64,000 bases of DNA from an uncultured Clostridia bacterium (GTDB lineage: Bacteria > Bacillota > Clostridia > Christensenellales > UBA1242). A model generated the notes under the pieces. That model made no database searches. It saw only the letters and a list, made by a program, of their open reading frames with translations, and had not been told where the DNA came from. The stretch is from positions 62,001 to 126,000 of the forward strand of contig CANBBP010000002.1 in assembly GCA_947366895.1 (NCBI GenBank), read 5' to 3'. Both the position numbers and the translations under genes were made by a program. Shown in pieces: positions 31,197-40,901 of the stretch. The stretch's first letter is position 1. Every line of letters starts with the position of its first letter.

Positions 31197-32689
31197 TGAC
31201 TATGGCAAAATCATATAAAGACAAAAGAATATCTTTTCCTAATTTTTTATGTAGCATGAATATTGATGATGATGAATATAATTTAAATCCTAATTCTGCC
31301 CGCATTTGTTATAACACAAAAACTAAAAATGGTGCATTAATTCAAGGTAATGGGTTTGAGGAAGTCGTTTTACCTGCTCATAGGACAATTCCATCTAGAA
31401 CTAGAAAATTAACCTATTCTGATGAATATGATATTAAAAAAATATGGAAGTATAATTCTTTTAGTGAAAGAAATTCAATGGAAGATTATGAACTAGTTGG
31501 ATTTGGTACTGATAATAAAATATACTTTTTAAATTTATTTATAAATGTTAGAAGATTTCAACCATTATTTGATTATGTTTTTAATGAAGAACCAACTGCT
31601 TTATCATTTAGGGTAAATGATAGAGATGTTATAGCCTTTGTTTCACCACAAGATCCTATGCATGTTTGGTATTGTGATGATAGCCCTTATAAAGTTGAAT
31701 CGGCACCTAAATTATTATCTATTTGCTATCATAATAATAGATTATTTGCCATAGATAAAGAAAATACAAATTTAGTAAGATATAGTTCTAAACGTAATCC
31801 GTTAGATTGGTCTAACTCACAACTTGAAACAGGTGGTGGAAGTATAGAAATTAATGATTATAAGGGACAACTTAAAAATTTAATAAGCTTAGCTGATAAC
31901 TTATACATTTTTAGAGATTTTGGTATTTCTAGAATTAGTACCTATACTTCAAAATTAAATTATAATGCTGTTAATATATACACTTCAAGTTGTAAAATAT
32001 ATTGTTCTACTGCATGTTTATGTGGTAGTGAAGTTTACTTTTTGGCAGAAGATGGACTTTATTCTTTTGATGGTTTTAATGTTAAAAATGTTGGAGTAAA
32101 GTTTAAAACATTAATATATGGGGTTAATCAGAATAATGCTAAAACATGTTATCATAATGGCAATCTTTATATAGCATGCAACTTAAATTTTAATGATAAT
32201 CAAAAAATTGGTGTGGAACAAGAGGAAGGTTATATTAATAATGCATTAATTGAATTTGATACACAAACTCATGAATATAATATTTCCCGTGGTATTGATA
32301 TTAATTTTATGTTGCCTATAAAAGATTTACATGTATCTAAACTAGTTATATGTATGAATGGCAGTTCTGCTAAAAAATTATGGCAATTAACTGATAATGG
32401 CAAACTTGAAACTTTAATTTTACAAAAAAAATGGCAAGGCGGAAAAATAAACTTTAATTCTTTTGATAATGAAAAAATATTAAAAGAAGTTAATTTAGTT
32501 TGTCGCAAGGACTGTTATTTAAAGGTAAATAGCGAATGTGGTAAAAAAACGGTTTTAATAAAAGCAAGTGACAAAATGCAAAGAGTTAGAATAAATTTAA
32601 AGGGTAAGAATATTGAAATATCTTTTGAAAGTGAATTTGAAGACATGTACATTTTATCACCACAATTTGTTTTTAATGTAGAAGTTTAA
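31196..32689 (+). CDS. Phage tail/DNA-stabilisation protein, beta-propeller (P22 gp10-like)
   Basis: 'NRLFAIDKENTNLVRYSSKRNPLDWSNSQLETGGGSIEINDYKGQLKNLISLADNLYIFRDFGISRISTY'; TAATG overlap with upstream gene. Confidence 0.7.
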   Translation: MTMAKSYKDKRISFPNFLCSMNIDDDEYNLNPNSARICYNTKTKNGALIQGNGFEEVVLPAHRTIPSRTRKLTYSDEYDIKKIWKYNSFSERNSMEDYELVGFGTDNKIYFLNLFINVRRFQPLFDYVFNEEPTALSFRVNDRDVIAFVSPQDPMHVWYCDDSPYKVESAPKLLSICYHNNRLFAIDKENTNLVRYSSKRNPLDWSNSQLETGGGSIEINDYKGQLKNLISLADNLYIFRDFGISRISTYTSKLNYNAVNIYTSSCKIYCSTACLCGSEVYFLAEDGLYSFDGFNVKNVGVKFKTLIYGVNQNNAKTCYHNGNLYIACNLNFNDNQKIGVEQEEGYINNALIEFDTQTHEYNISRGIDINFMLPIKDLHVSKLVICMNGSSAKKLWQLTDNGKLETLILQKKWQGGKINFNSFDNEKILKEVNLVCRKDCYLKVNSECGKKTVLIKASDKMQRVRINLKGKNIEISFESEFEDMYILSPQFVFNVEV

Positions 32690-32708
32690 AAGAAGTTTAA
32701 TAGTAATA

Positions 32709-33017
32709 ATGAAAGAATTACATAAAGCATTTAAAAAGAAAATAGATGATGTAAATAAAATAAAATCTTATATTAATCAACAAGATTTATTTAACTTTTC
32801 TTTTAATTATAGTATTCCTAGCAGTAAAAATGGTTTATTTAAATATTTAAATTTTGATGATATTGCTTTAAATGGGGATGTAGAATATAAAAAAAATGAC
32901 TCATTAAAACTAGAACATACAAAATTGCAAGAACAATATAAACTATTTTTTAAAAAATTTGATGAAGTTTACACTAATGAAAATTATTATGTAGGTTTTT
33001 ATTTAGAACAAGAATAA
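32709..33017 (+). CDS. Small hypothetical phage protein
   Basis: 102-aa ORF in the co-directional structural cluster. Confidence 0.5.
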   Translation: MKELHKAFKKKIDDVNKIKSYINQQDLFNFSFNYSIPSSKNGLFKYLNFDDIALNGDVEYKKNDSLKLEHTKLQEQYKLFFKKFDEVYTNENYYVGFYLEQE

Positions 33018-33076
33018 TTTTATTCAATTAAAAAATCAAATAACTTTCTTAATGAGTAAAAGGAGAAAGTTTTAAA

Positions 33077-33295
33077 ATGTGGCAAAAAATATTAGAACTT
33101 GCTTTAACTAATGGCATTTGGTCTGCCTTATTTGTGGCTTTACTTGTTTATCAGTTAAGGGATAGTTCAAGAAGAGAAAAGAAATATCAAGAAACAATTC
33201 AAAAATTAAATGCTCATTTAGATGCTGTAGAAGATATAAAAGAAGAAATAAAAGAAATTCGAACAGCAGTTTTAACTGGTGGTGGTAACAAATGA
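33077..33295 (+). CDS. BhlA/UviB-type holin-like protein
   Basis: 'GIWSALFVALLVYQLRDSSRREKKYQETIQKLNAHLDAVEDIKEEIKEIR' typical TM plus coiled coil. Confidence 0.8.
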   Translation: MWQKILELALTNGIWSALFVALLVYQLRDSSRREKKYQETIQKLNAHLDAVEDIKEEIKEIRTAVLTGGGNK

Positions 33296-33777
33296 AGAAT
33301 AATTTAGATAATCATCAAGTTGATTTTGAAAATGATATTAACATTTTGGAAGTAAATTTAGATGAAAATATTGATTTAGAAAATATAAATTTCTTAGAAG
33401 ATTCTATAGAAAATAACATTAAAGATGATAAAAACAACAAAGAATTTAATGAAATAGATAACTTAAATATTTCAAGTGAGAATGAAAATAGCGATAAAAA
33501 ATATAAACAACTTGGTTTTTGGATAGGGTTGCTTTGTACATTTATTGTAGTAACTGAAATTATATTAAATACATTTGGTGTAACTTTTGAGGTGAAAATT
33601 GCTGTTGAAGTTATATCTTATGTTCTTGCTTTTTTAGTTTCAGTAGGTATTCTTAAGGGAAGTAAACAATCAAAAAATTTAACAGAAATTAAGGATAATA
33701 TTCAAGATGAAATTTTAAGTAATACTAAAAATCAAAAAACTAAAAAAAATGATGACCAAAATAAGAATGTTGAGTAG
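33292..33777 (+). CDS. Holin-like protein (phi LC3-type region) with acidic N-terminal extension
   Basis: 'KQLGFWIGLLCTFIVVTEIILNTFGV...VISYVLAFLVSVGIL' with approx. 80-aa acidic N-terminal extension; overlaps the upstream gene. Confidence 0.6.
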   Translation: MKNNLDNHQVDFENDINILEVNLDENIDLENINFLEDSIENNIKDDKNNKEFNEIDNLNISSENENSDKKYKQLGFWIGLLCTFIVVTEIILNTFGVTFEVKIAVEVISYVLAFLVSVGILKGSKQSKNLTEIKDNIQDEILSNTKNQKTKKNDDQNKNVE

Positions 33778-33811
33778 GTTCTTTAAATTATAAAAGTTAT
33801 AAAAAATTAAT

Positions 33812-33845
33812 AAAAAGGGAGAAAGGATAAATTTCTCCCTTTTTT
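33812..33845 (+). terminator. Intrinsic terminator closing the phage module
   Basis: AAAAAGGGAGAAAggataaaTTTCTCCCTTTTTT. Confidence 0.85.
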
Positions 33846-34066
33846 ATTTATAAAATAATTGTTATAGCCTAAGAAAGTTGTTTATTTTTTTGTTGATTTA
33901 AATTTAAAAAAATATTATAATATATGGGTAATTATAGAAATTTAATTAATGTCTCATTAATTTTATATATTAAAAGTTTTTATTGATTTTATTGATAAAG
34001 GATTATTTATTATAATTTTATCTTTTAGTAATTATTTTAACAATTTTATTAAATGGGGAATAAATT

Positions 34067-35011
34067 ATGATTTTTAGGAATACAATTAGATTACTCCTAT
34101 CAAATTTCTCTAATGTTTGGAAGGTGCTATTATATTATATTATTTGTATTGCTTTAACTATAGGTGTTTGTTATACAATTGCTAGCCCAATACTTAGTAA
34201 GTTATCAGAGGCTGGGGTTTTTAAAAGTATTGTTGATTTATTAAATAGTATGATAAGTTCGGTTCCTTCAAAAAGCGTTTCTTCATTAAATGATATTTTA
34301 AATACTGCTTGGCAAGTTCTTGTAAATAATCCACAATTTGGCTTTAATTATGCTTTTTTAATTATTTGGATCCTTTTTATTTTTCCTTTTACCTTAGATT
34401 TAGCACAACTAGCCCTTGGTGAAGTATTATATGGTTTTATGACCAGTCAAGTAAAATATAGTTTTTCAGGTAGATTTATAAAAAATATTTCTAAAAGTTT
34501 ACTTTATTCTTTAGTTAGATATTTTGTTATTCTTATATTTAACTTTAGTGTGGTTTTGTTATTATTAGGCATTGTAAAATTAGTAGCAATAAGAACAATA
34601 GGCTATTTGTTTTTAGGTTTAATTATTTTTGCTTTTACATTGTGCTTTATTGCTCTAAAACATACTCTTTTTTCTTGTTGGATGCCAGCAATAGCTGTAT
34701 TGGATTGTGGAGTTATTAAGGCAATAAAACAAAATTTTAGATGCGTTTTCAACAAATTTTTTAGTATTTTTTCAAATTATCTATCACTTGTCTTGACAGC
34801 ATTCGTAATAAATGCTATATTTTGTGTATTCACTTTTAGTGTTTCTTTAGTAGTTACACTACCATTAACAGCATTTGTTTTTGTTATTTGTCAAATGGTT
34901 AGTTACTTTTCTAGTCAGGGCATGAGATATTATGTATATCAAGATGTTTTTATAAGCCCTAAGAGAATAGAAGAACAAGATAAAATTACAAAACTAAAAT
35001 ACTTAATTTAG
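34067..35011 (+). CDS. Multi-pass integral membrane protein
   Basis: Multiple hydrophobic segments; family not recognised. Confidence 0.75.
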   Translation: MIFRNTIRLLLSNFSNVWKVLLYYIICIALTIGVCYTIASPILSKLSEAGVFKSIVDLLNSMISSVPSKSVSSLNDILNTAWQVLVNNPQFGFNYAFLIIWILFIFPFTLDLAQLALGEVLYGFMTSQVKYSFSGRFIKNISKSLLYSLVRYFVILIFNFSVVLLLLGIVKLVAIRTIGYLFLGLIIFAFTLCFIALKHTLFSCWMPAIAVLDCGVIKAIKQNFRCVFNKFFSIFSNYLSLVLTAFVINAIFCVFTFSVSLVVTLPLTAFVFVICQMVSYFSSQGMRYYVYQDVFISPKRIEEQDKITKLKYLI

Positions 35012-35124
35012 TTTTGAGATATATAAACTTAATATAAAAAATTAAATGATTTATAATCTTATATAATTTTTATTATTTTTTTTAAATAATATAAAAATTT
35101 TTTAAAATAGTTATTGAAGAAATA

Positions 35125-35165
35125 ATTATACTATGTCTAAAAATTTTTTTAGGCATAGTATATAA
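35125..35165 (+). terminator. Hairpin, probable terminator
   Basis: ATACTATGtCTAAAAAttTTTTTAGgCATAGTAT. Confidence 0.55.
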
Positions 35166-35566
35166 AAAATTTTTAAAAGGGTTTTAATAAATTTAAAGTC
35201 TTTTCAAAAGTTTTTTAACAAATATTTTTGATATTAAAACTTTATAAATATAAATGCTTAGATATTTTTAAGTATTATATTTTATGTAAATCTTTTATTT
35301 TTAAAGTTAATTTATACATTTATAATTAATAGTTTAATATAAATTATTAACCATAATTTTATTAAAAATGCGAAGATAAATAATTATTTAAAGTAAATTA
35401 AAACAAAAGATTAAATAAAACCTATTAAGGTTAAATTTTTGTTGTAGTTAAATAATTTTATTTAAAAATATTAGTTATTTTAAAAATAAAAAATTTTACA
35501 TAAATAATTAAAATAAAATAAATTTTTAATGTAAAAAAAGTATTATAAATTTTTTAGGAGATTACT

Positions 35567-37219
35567 ATGGACAATTTAAAAATTATTTTCTTAGGTGGGG
35601 TTGATGAAATAGGAAAAAACATGACGGTTTTAGAATACGGCAAAGATATGATTATTATAGATAGTGGATTATCTTTTCCTGATGATGCAATGCCTGGTGT
35701 AGACTTGGTTGTGCAAGATATATCATATTTAGTGGCTAATAAATCTAAAATTAGAGGATTATTTATCACTCATGGTCATGAAGACCATATTGGTTCTGTA
35801 CCATATTTATTGGACCATATAAAAGCACCTATTTATGCAAGTAGAGTTTCTTTAGGTTTAATTGAAAATAAATTAAGAGAAGCAAAGAAAAGTAATATTA
35901 TGATGAAATCTATTAAAGCAGGCTCTATTATAGTAGCTGGCAATTTTAAAGTAGAGTTTGTTTCGGTTACTCATTCAATACCAGGAGCTATGGCACTTGT
36001 AATTACCACACCAGCTGGAGTTGTTGTGCATACAGGGGACTTTAAAATAGATTTTACCCCAATAGGTAATGATTGTTGTGATTTGAAAAGATTAGCAGAA
36101 GTAGGAAAAAAAGGTGTTACTCTTTTAATGTGCGAAAGTACAAATGTAGAAAGAGAAGGCTTTTCTATGAGTGAATCTGTTGTTGGTAAAACTATGGATG
36201 GACTTTTTGCTAAATTAAGGGATAAACGTATTATAATTGCAACTTTTGCTTCAAATGTTCATCGTATGCAACAAATTTTGGACCTTGCTATAAAGTACAA
36301 AAGAAAAATTGCTTTTACAGGCAGAAGCATGGTTAATGTAAGCGATATGGCTATTAAATTAGGTGAATTAAAATGTGATAAAGAAATTATTATTGATATC
36401 GAAAAAATAGATAAATATGCTGATAAAGAACTTATAATTTTGTCAACTGGTAGTCAGGGTGAAAGTATGAGTGCTTTAACTCGTATGGCAAGTGATAATT
36501 TTCAAAAAGTTAAGTTAAATGAGCATGATGCGGTAATTTTATCTGCTGCACCTATTCCTGGTAATGAAAAGGCAATAAATACAGTAATTAATAATTTGTA
36601 TAGAAAAGGTTGCAAAGTTATTTATAACGAGTTAGCTGATGTTCATGCATCAGGACATGCTTATAAAGAAGAATTAAAGATAATGCATTCTCTTATAAAA
36701 CCTAAATTTTTTATTCCTGTTCATGGTGAATATAGACATTTAAAAAATCATCAATTACTTGCTATGGAACTTGGTATGAAAGAAAGAGATATAATTATTC
36801 CTGAACTAGGAATGAAAGTAGAAGTTAATAAAGACATGATGAAAGTTACAGGTAATGTTCCTGCTGGCGAGGTTCTTATAGATGGTACTGGAATGGGGGA
36901 CAAAGATAGTAATGTAATTAGGGATAGATTAACTTTAAGTCAAGATGGAGTTTGTGCTATTGTTGTTATGTTATCTAAAAAATCAAGACAAATAATTGCA
37001 CCTCCTGAAATAATTTCTAGAGGATTTATTTATCAAGCAGAGGCAACTGATATTATTAGTGAAGCAAAGGAAACAATATTCAAGAATTTAAAAAATACCG
37101 ATTTAAAATCATTAGATAGTGCAGAATTAAGAAACACAATAAGAAAAGTTTCTACAAACTTCTTCTTCAAAAAAACAAAAAGAAAACCTATGATATTAAG
37201 TATTGTCACTGAAATTTAA
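35567..37219 (+). CDS. rnj: Ribonuclease J
   Basis: 'FITHGHEDHIGSVPYLLDHI', 'VHTGDFKIDFTPIG', 'LILSAAPIPGNEKAIN' type block, 'HASGHAYKEELKIMHSLIKPKFFIPVHGEYRHL'. Confidence 0.95.
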   Translation: MDNLKIIFLGGVDEIGKNMTVLEYGKDMIIIDSGLSFPDDAMPGVDLVVQDISYLVANKSKIRGLFITHGHEDHIGSVPYLLDHIKAPIYASRVSLGLIENKLREAKKSNIMMKSIKAGSIIVAGNFKVEFVSVTHSIPGAMALVITTPAGVVVHTGDFKIDFTPIGNDCCDLKRLAEVGKKGVTLLMCESTNVEREGFSMSESVVGKTMDGLFAKLRDKRIIIATFASNVHRMQQILDLAIKYKRKIAFTGRSMVNVSDMAIKLGELKCDKEIIIDIEKIDKYADKELIILSTGSQGESMSALTRMASDNFQKVKLNEHDAVILSAAPIPGNEKAINTVINNLYRKGCKVIYNELADVHASGHAYKEELKIMHSLIKPKFFIPVHGEYRHLKNHQLLAMELGMKERDIIIPELGMKVEVNKDMMKVTGNVPAGEVLIDGTGMGDKDSNVIRDRLTLSQDGVCAIVVMLSKKSRQIIAPPEIISRGFIYQAEATDIISEAKETIFKNLKNTDLKSLDSAELRNTIRKVSTNFFFKKTKRKPMILSIVTEI

Positions 37220-37314
37220 TAAAATATACTTTTTACAATTAATTCATAGTTTGTAAAAATACTATATTTTTATATAAAATAAATTTAAAATCAATAATTA
37301 AGGATAAAATATTT

Positions 37315-37869
37315 ATGGAAATAAAGGAAAACTATAATACCACTCTTGAAACTCAAAGGCTAATTTTAGCCACTTGGCAACCAAATTTTGTGCCAAAGAT
37401 GTTTTCTAACTGGGCAAGTGACCCTCTTGTTACTAAATATTTATTTTGGGACCCACATAAAAATCAGGAAGAAACAAGACAAATAGTTCTTAATTGGATG
37501 AGTGAAGCAAATTATAATTGGTGTATAATTGATAAAGAATTAAATGAACCAGTGGGTTCAATAAATGTTGTTAGAAGAAACGATATTAACTTTAACTGTG
37601 AAGTTGGTTATTGTTTATCTAGAAAAGTATGGAACAAAGGATATATGACAGAGGCACTTAATAAAGTTTTGGAATTTTTATTTAGTGAAGGCTTTTATAA
37701 AATAGAGTTAAAACATGCCATAGAAAATGCAGCCTCAGGTAGAGTAATGCAAAAAGCTGGAATGACTTTGCAAGGGGTTTCACCTGCTGGTTGTTATGTA
37801 AGAGGAAAGTTTTACGACTGTAATGTTTATTACATTTTAAATCCTAATATGAAAGTAAATAGAGGATAA
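37315..37869 (+). CDS. GNAT acetyltransferase (RimJ/RimL type)
   Basis: 'LETQRLILATWQP...VGSINVVRRNDINFNCEVGYCLSRKVWNKGYMTEALNKVLEFLF'. Confidence 0.9.
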   Translation: MEIKENYNTTLETQRLILATWQPNFVPKMFSNWASDPLVTKYLFWDPHKNQEETRQIVLNWMSEANYNWCIIDKELNEPVGSINVVRRNDINFNCEVGYCLSRKVWNKGYMTEALNKVLEFLFSEGFYKIELKHAIENAASGRVMQKAGMTLQGVSPAGCYVRGKFYDCNVYYILNPNMKVNRG

Positions 37870-37947
37870 TTATTTTTAATTCTTTAGTAAGGCTTTCTTA
37901 AATTTATCAATTTATTTTTATAAAAATTTAATTATATAAATTTATAT

Positions 37948-37979
37948 AAAATTAGGCTTTTTTAAGTCTAATTTTTTTT
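37948..37979 (+). terminator. Intrinsic terminator
   Basis: AAATTAGGCTTttttAAGTCTAATTTTTTTT. Confidence 0.65.
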
Positions 37980-38091
37980 ATTTAAAAAATTTGATAATTT
38001 CTTTAACGGACAGGCAAAATTCAACATTTATCTACATATATATATATCAATCTTGCTTTTTTTATTTTTACTTTTTTTGGAGGGTGTTGAT

Positions 38092-38793
38092 TTGATTATA
38101 GAAAGTTTTATGAATTTTATGAATAAAATAATGTTGTTTTCGGCCTATGTTAATAATGCTTCTAATTTTCCAAAGCCTTTAACACCAAGTCAGGAAAAAG
38201 AATATTTTGAAAAATTTTGGGCAGGAGATAAAAAGGCTAAAGAAATTTTAATTAGCCACAATTTAAGGTTGGTTGCACATATTGTTAAAAAGTATAGTTC
38301 GTGTGGAGAAGCAGACGATTTAATTTCAGTAGGCTCTATTGGGTTAATAAAAGCTATTAATACTTTCCAATATGGTAAAAATACTCAATTTTCTACATAT
38401 TCTGCAAAATGTATAGAAAATGAAATTTTAATGTTACTTAGAGTTAATAAAAAACATACAGCGGTATTGTCGCTTAGTGAATCTTTAGGTAAGGATAAAG
38501 ATGGCAATGAAATTTCAATAGGAGATATTGTTAGTAACGAAGAAGAAAATGTAATTCAAAATGTAGAAAATAGTATATTAACAGAAAAATTGCTTAATAT
38601 TATTAAAGAGGTTTTAAGCGAAAGAGAATATCAAATTATTTGTATGCGTTTTGGTCTTAATGGTACTCCTGCTTATACACAACGAGAAATAGCAAAAAAA
38701 CTTGATATATCTCGTTCTTATATCAGTAGGTTAGAAAAAAAAGCATTAGAGATTATGAAGGAATATGTGGATAAAAATGATGTATTTTGTTAA
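38092..38793 (+). CDS. sigK: Sporulation sigma factor SigK-like, uninterrupted
   Basis: 'SNFPKPLTPSQEKEYFEKFWAGDKKAKEILISHNLRLVAHIVKKY...DDLISVGSIGLIKAINTF...YSAKCIENEILMLLR'; TTG at 38092 downstream of ggaggg is the likely start. Confidence 0.85.
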   Translation: MIIESFMNFMNKIMLFSAYVNNASNFPKPLTPSQEKEYFEKFWAGDKKAKEILISHNLRLVAHIVKKYSSCGEADDLISVGSIGLIKAINTFQYGKNTQFSTYSAKCIENEILMLLRVNKKHTAVLSLSESLGKDKDGNEISIGDIVSNEEENVIQNVENSILTEKLLNIIKEVLSEREYQIICMRFGLNGTPAYTQREIAKKLDISRSYISRLEKKALEIMKEYVDKNDVFC

Positions 38794-38905
38794 GTATTTA
38801 TTATTATTTTTTGCAAGTTATGATATTTGTGTATTGTTATTATTTTATTGTGCAAAGAAATGTAGAAATAAGTAGATATAAATATCTAATTATAAATTCT
38901 TCAAG

Positions 38906-38943
38906 AATATTAACCTAAATTTAAAGTGGTTAATATTTTTTTA
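38906..38943 (+). terminator. Intrinsic terminator
   Basis: AATATTAACC...GGTTAATATTTTTTT. Confidence 0.65.
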
Positions 38944-39044
38944 TTATTAAAATAATAAAAGTTTTCCCTATTGAATAAAGTTCTATTATGTAGTATAATG
39001 TTGACATAAAATAATTTTTTAAAAAATATAGGGGTATATATTAT

Positions 39045-40349
39045 ATGGAAGATGTAGCAGCTGAGGCTAAAAAAGTTGGTAGAATATTAATTCTAAATAC
39101 AATTACAAGTACAGATAATTTACAAGGAAATCTTGTTTGTGGGCAATGGCTTCCTAAAGAAGATACAAGAACTCTTTTTCCAGACTTAACTGATGCAGAA
39201 CTATATAGTAGATTATTAAGTGATATTAATTTATCAACGTTATCGGGTAAAGAAAAAGATGAATTTTTATTAATAGATAGTAATTTATCAAGAGTTTTTC
39301 CTCAAGAAACATTTTATAAAACAAGAATGCGTAATTTTATACAAGAGGCTCATAATAGAACTTGTAGCTCTTTAGGTATAAAACCTGCAAAAATGGTTTT
39401 TTGTCAATTTGATGGAAGTAAAGGTATGGACCCTCAGGAATTTTCTTCTTTTGATGTTGCAAATGGAAAGATATATATAAATAGTGGGGCAGATTATTTA
39501 AATGCTCGCCCTTCTATATTATTAGAAAATGTTAATGCAAGAACTTATCAACATTTTATATTTCAAAATATAGCCTCATCAATAAAAGCCCCTGATAAAT
39601 TGTCAGATAAAGATTTTTATATCGCTGTTGAAACTGCTGTAAAGAATCATGTATATCAAGAACATTCAAATCCTAATTCTCAAGGGAACTTTTTATTAAA
39701 TGAAGATGACCACACAGCAGGGTCAATACAATCACAAATTTTTGCTTTTGAAAAAACACGTCAAGATTTACAGTCTGCGGGTTTATATGGGGATAGAGTA
39801 AGAAATGAACTTAGAAGGTCTGAAATAAATTATCATACTGCTTTGCAAAAATATTTAGGAAATGAAAGTTTGCTTAATACCGAAAATATTTTTGCTTATT
39901 ATAGACAGGCAGAAATAAATGCTTCATCAGGTGGTTTAATGGGTGAATTGTTAGATAAAATAGATGGTTTATTTGCTTCATCATTTTACAATTCAATAGG
40001 AGCAACAATGACTCCTGGTACATCGGTTGAACAATATTTAGATATCTTGCAAGGATCAACTTTCAGTAGAAATGATTTTATTACTCCAACCTTAGAGGAA
40101 TTAGAAGCCTTAAGTTCATCAGATAATTTTTTACTAGGCATGTCTTTAGAACAAGTTAGTGCTTTAACTTCGTATAATCAAGATGAATTAAGCGATGAAG
40201 CGGAAGAAAGTGTTTTAAGTGATGAAAGCGAATACTTTGCTTATAAACCGTTTGAAGATGTTTTAATGCCTGAAGGTAGTATTTATTTCAACATAAAATT
40301 ACCATTTCATAACTTTAATTTAAGTCAAGATACACCTATAGAACAATAA
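39045..40349 (+). CDS. Uncharacterised protein with possible degenerate zincin-like domain
   Basis: 'FDVANGKIYINSGADYLNARPSILLENVNARTYQHFIFQ' resembles the order of motifs in bacterial zincin-like domains, but lacks HExxH. Confidence 0.45.
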   Translation: MEDVAAEAKKVGRILILNTITSTDNLQGNLVCGQWLPKEDTRTLFPDLTDAELYSRLLSDINLSTLSGKEKDEFLLIDSNLSRVFPQETFYKTRMRNFIQEAHNRTCSSLGIKPAKMVFCQFDGSKGMDPQEFSSFDVANGKIYINSGADYLNARPSILLENVNARTYQHFIFQNIASSIKAPDKLSDKDFYIAVETAVKNHVYQEHSNPNSQGNFLLNEDDHTAGSIQSQIFAFEKTRQDLQSAGLYGDRVRNELRRSEINYHTALQKYLGNESLLNTENIFAYYRQAEINASSGGLMGELLDKIDGLFASSFYNSIGATMTPGTSVEQYLDILQGSTFSRNDFITPTLEELEALSSSDNFLLGMSLEQVSALTSYNQDELSDEAEESVLSDESEYFAYKPFEDVLMPEGSIYFNIKLPFHNFNLSQDTPIEQ

Positions 40350-40442
40350 ATAATAAAAAATTATATTAAAATAATTTATTTAATTGGTTTACATATAATA
40401 GTTTTTTTAAATATTTATGAATAATAATTAATCTAACTAAGA

Positions 40443-40471
40443 TTGACAAAAATGGTTAATTTGTATATAAT
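40443..40471 (+). promoter_or_regulatory. Promoter of rnpB
   Basis: Consensus TTGACA (40443-40448), 17-nt spacer, TATAAT (40466-40471) just upstream of the RNA. Confidence 0.85.
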
Positions 40472-40477
40472 ATTTAC

Positions 40478-40826
40478 GTTAGGTAGCCAGATGGTTACAT
40501 CTTGTGCGTAATTGTATGAGATGAGGAAAGTCCGAGCTTCATAGAACAGGGTGCTGGATAACTTCCAGTGAAGGCGACTTTAAGGAAAGTGCAACAGAAA
40601 TAAACAACCTAAAATTTTTAGGTTAAAGGTGGAAAGGCGAGGTAAGTGCTCACCGATATGTTGGTGACAACATATGCTCTGTAAACCCCACCCGAAGTAA
40701 GATTAAAAAGAACCGTTACAAAGTTGTTCGCTAGGTTCTTTAAAAACATCGCTTGAACTGATTGGCAACAATTAGTTTAGATAGATTACCATCTAAAACA
40801 GAACTCGGCTTATAGACTACACTAAC
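40478..40826 (+). ncRNA. rnpB: RNase P RNA
   Basis: 'GAGGAAAGTCCGAGCTTC', 'CCAGTGAAGGCGACTTTAAGGAAAGTGCAACAGAAA', 'AAACCCCACCCGAAGTAAG', 'AGAACTCGGCTTATAG'; ends pair GTTAG...CTAAC. Confidence 0.95.
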
Positions 40827-40840
40827 AAATTAAAATATAA

Positions 40841-40866
40841 AACACGCAAGTTTTTGCGTGTTTTTT
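40841..40866 (+). terminator. rnpB intrinsic terminator
   Basis: AACACGCAAgtttTTGCGTGTTTTTT. Confidence 0.9.
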
Positions 40867-40901
40867 GTTTAAAGAAAATAAAAATAATAAATAATTATAA
40901 G

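Noticed and set aside
21864-34066. att-site direct repeats flanking the phage module
   Set aside because: None could be found by eye; the terminator sequences at either end are not the same repeat.
38092-38793. sigK interrupted by a skin-like element
   Set aside because: The SigK-like frame is continuous through both conserved regions; the phage module is about 4 kb away and does not split it.
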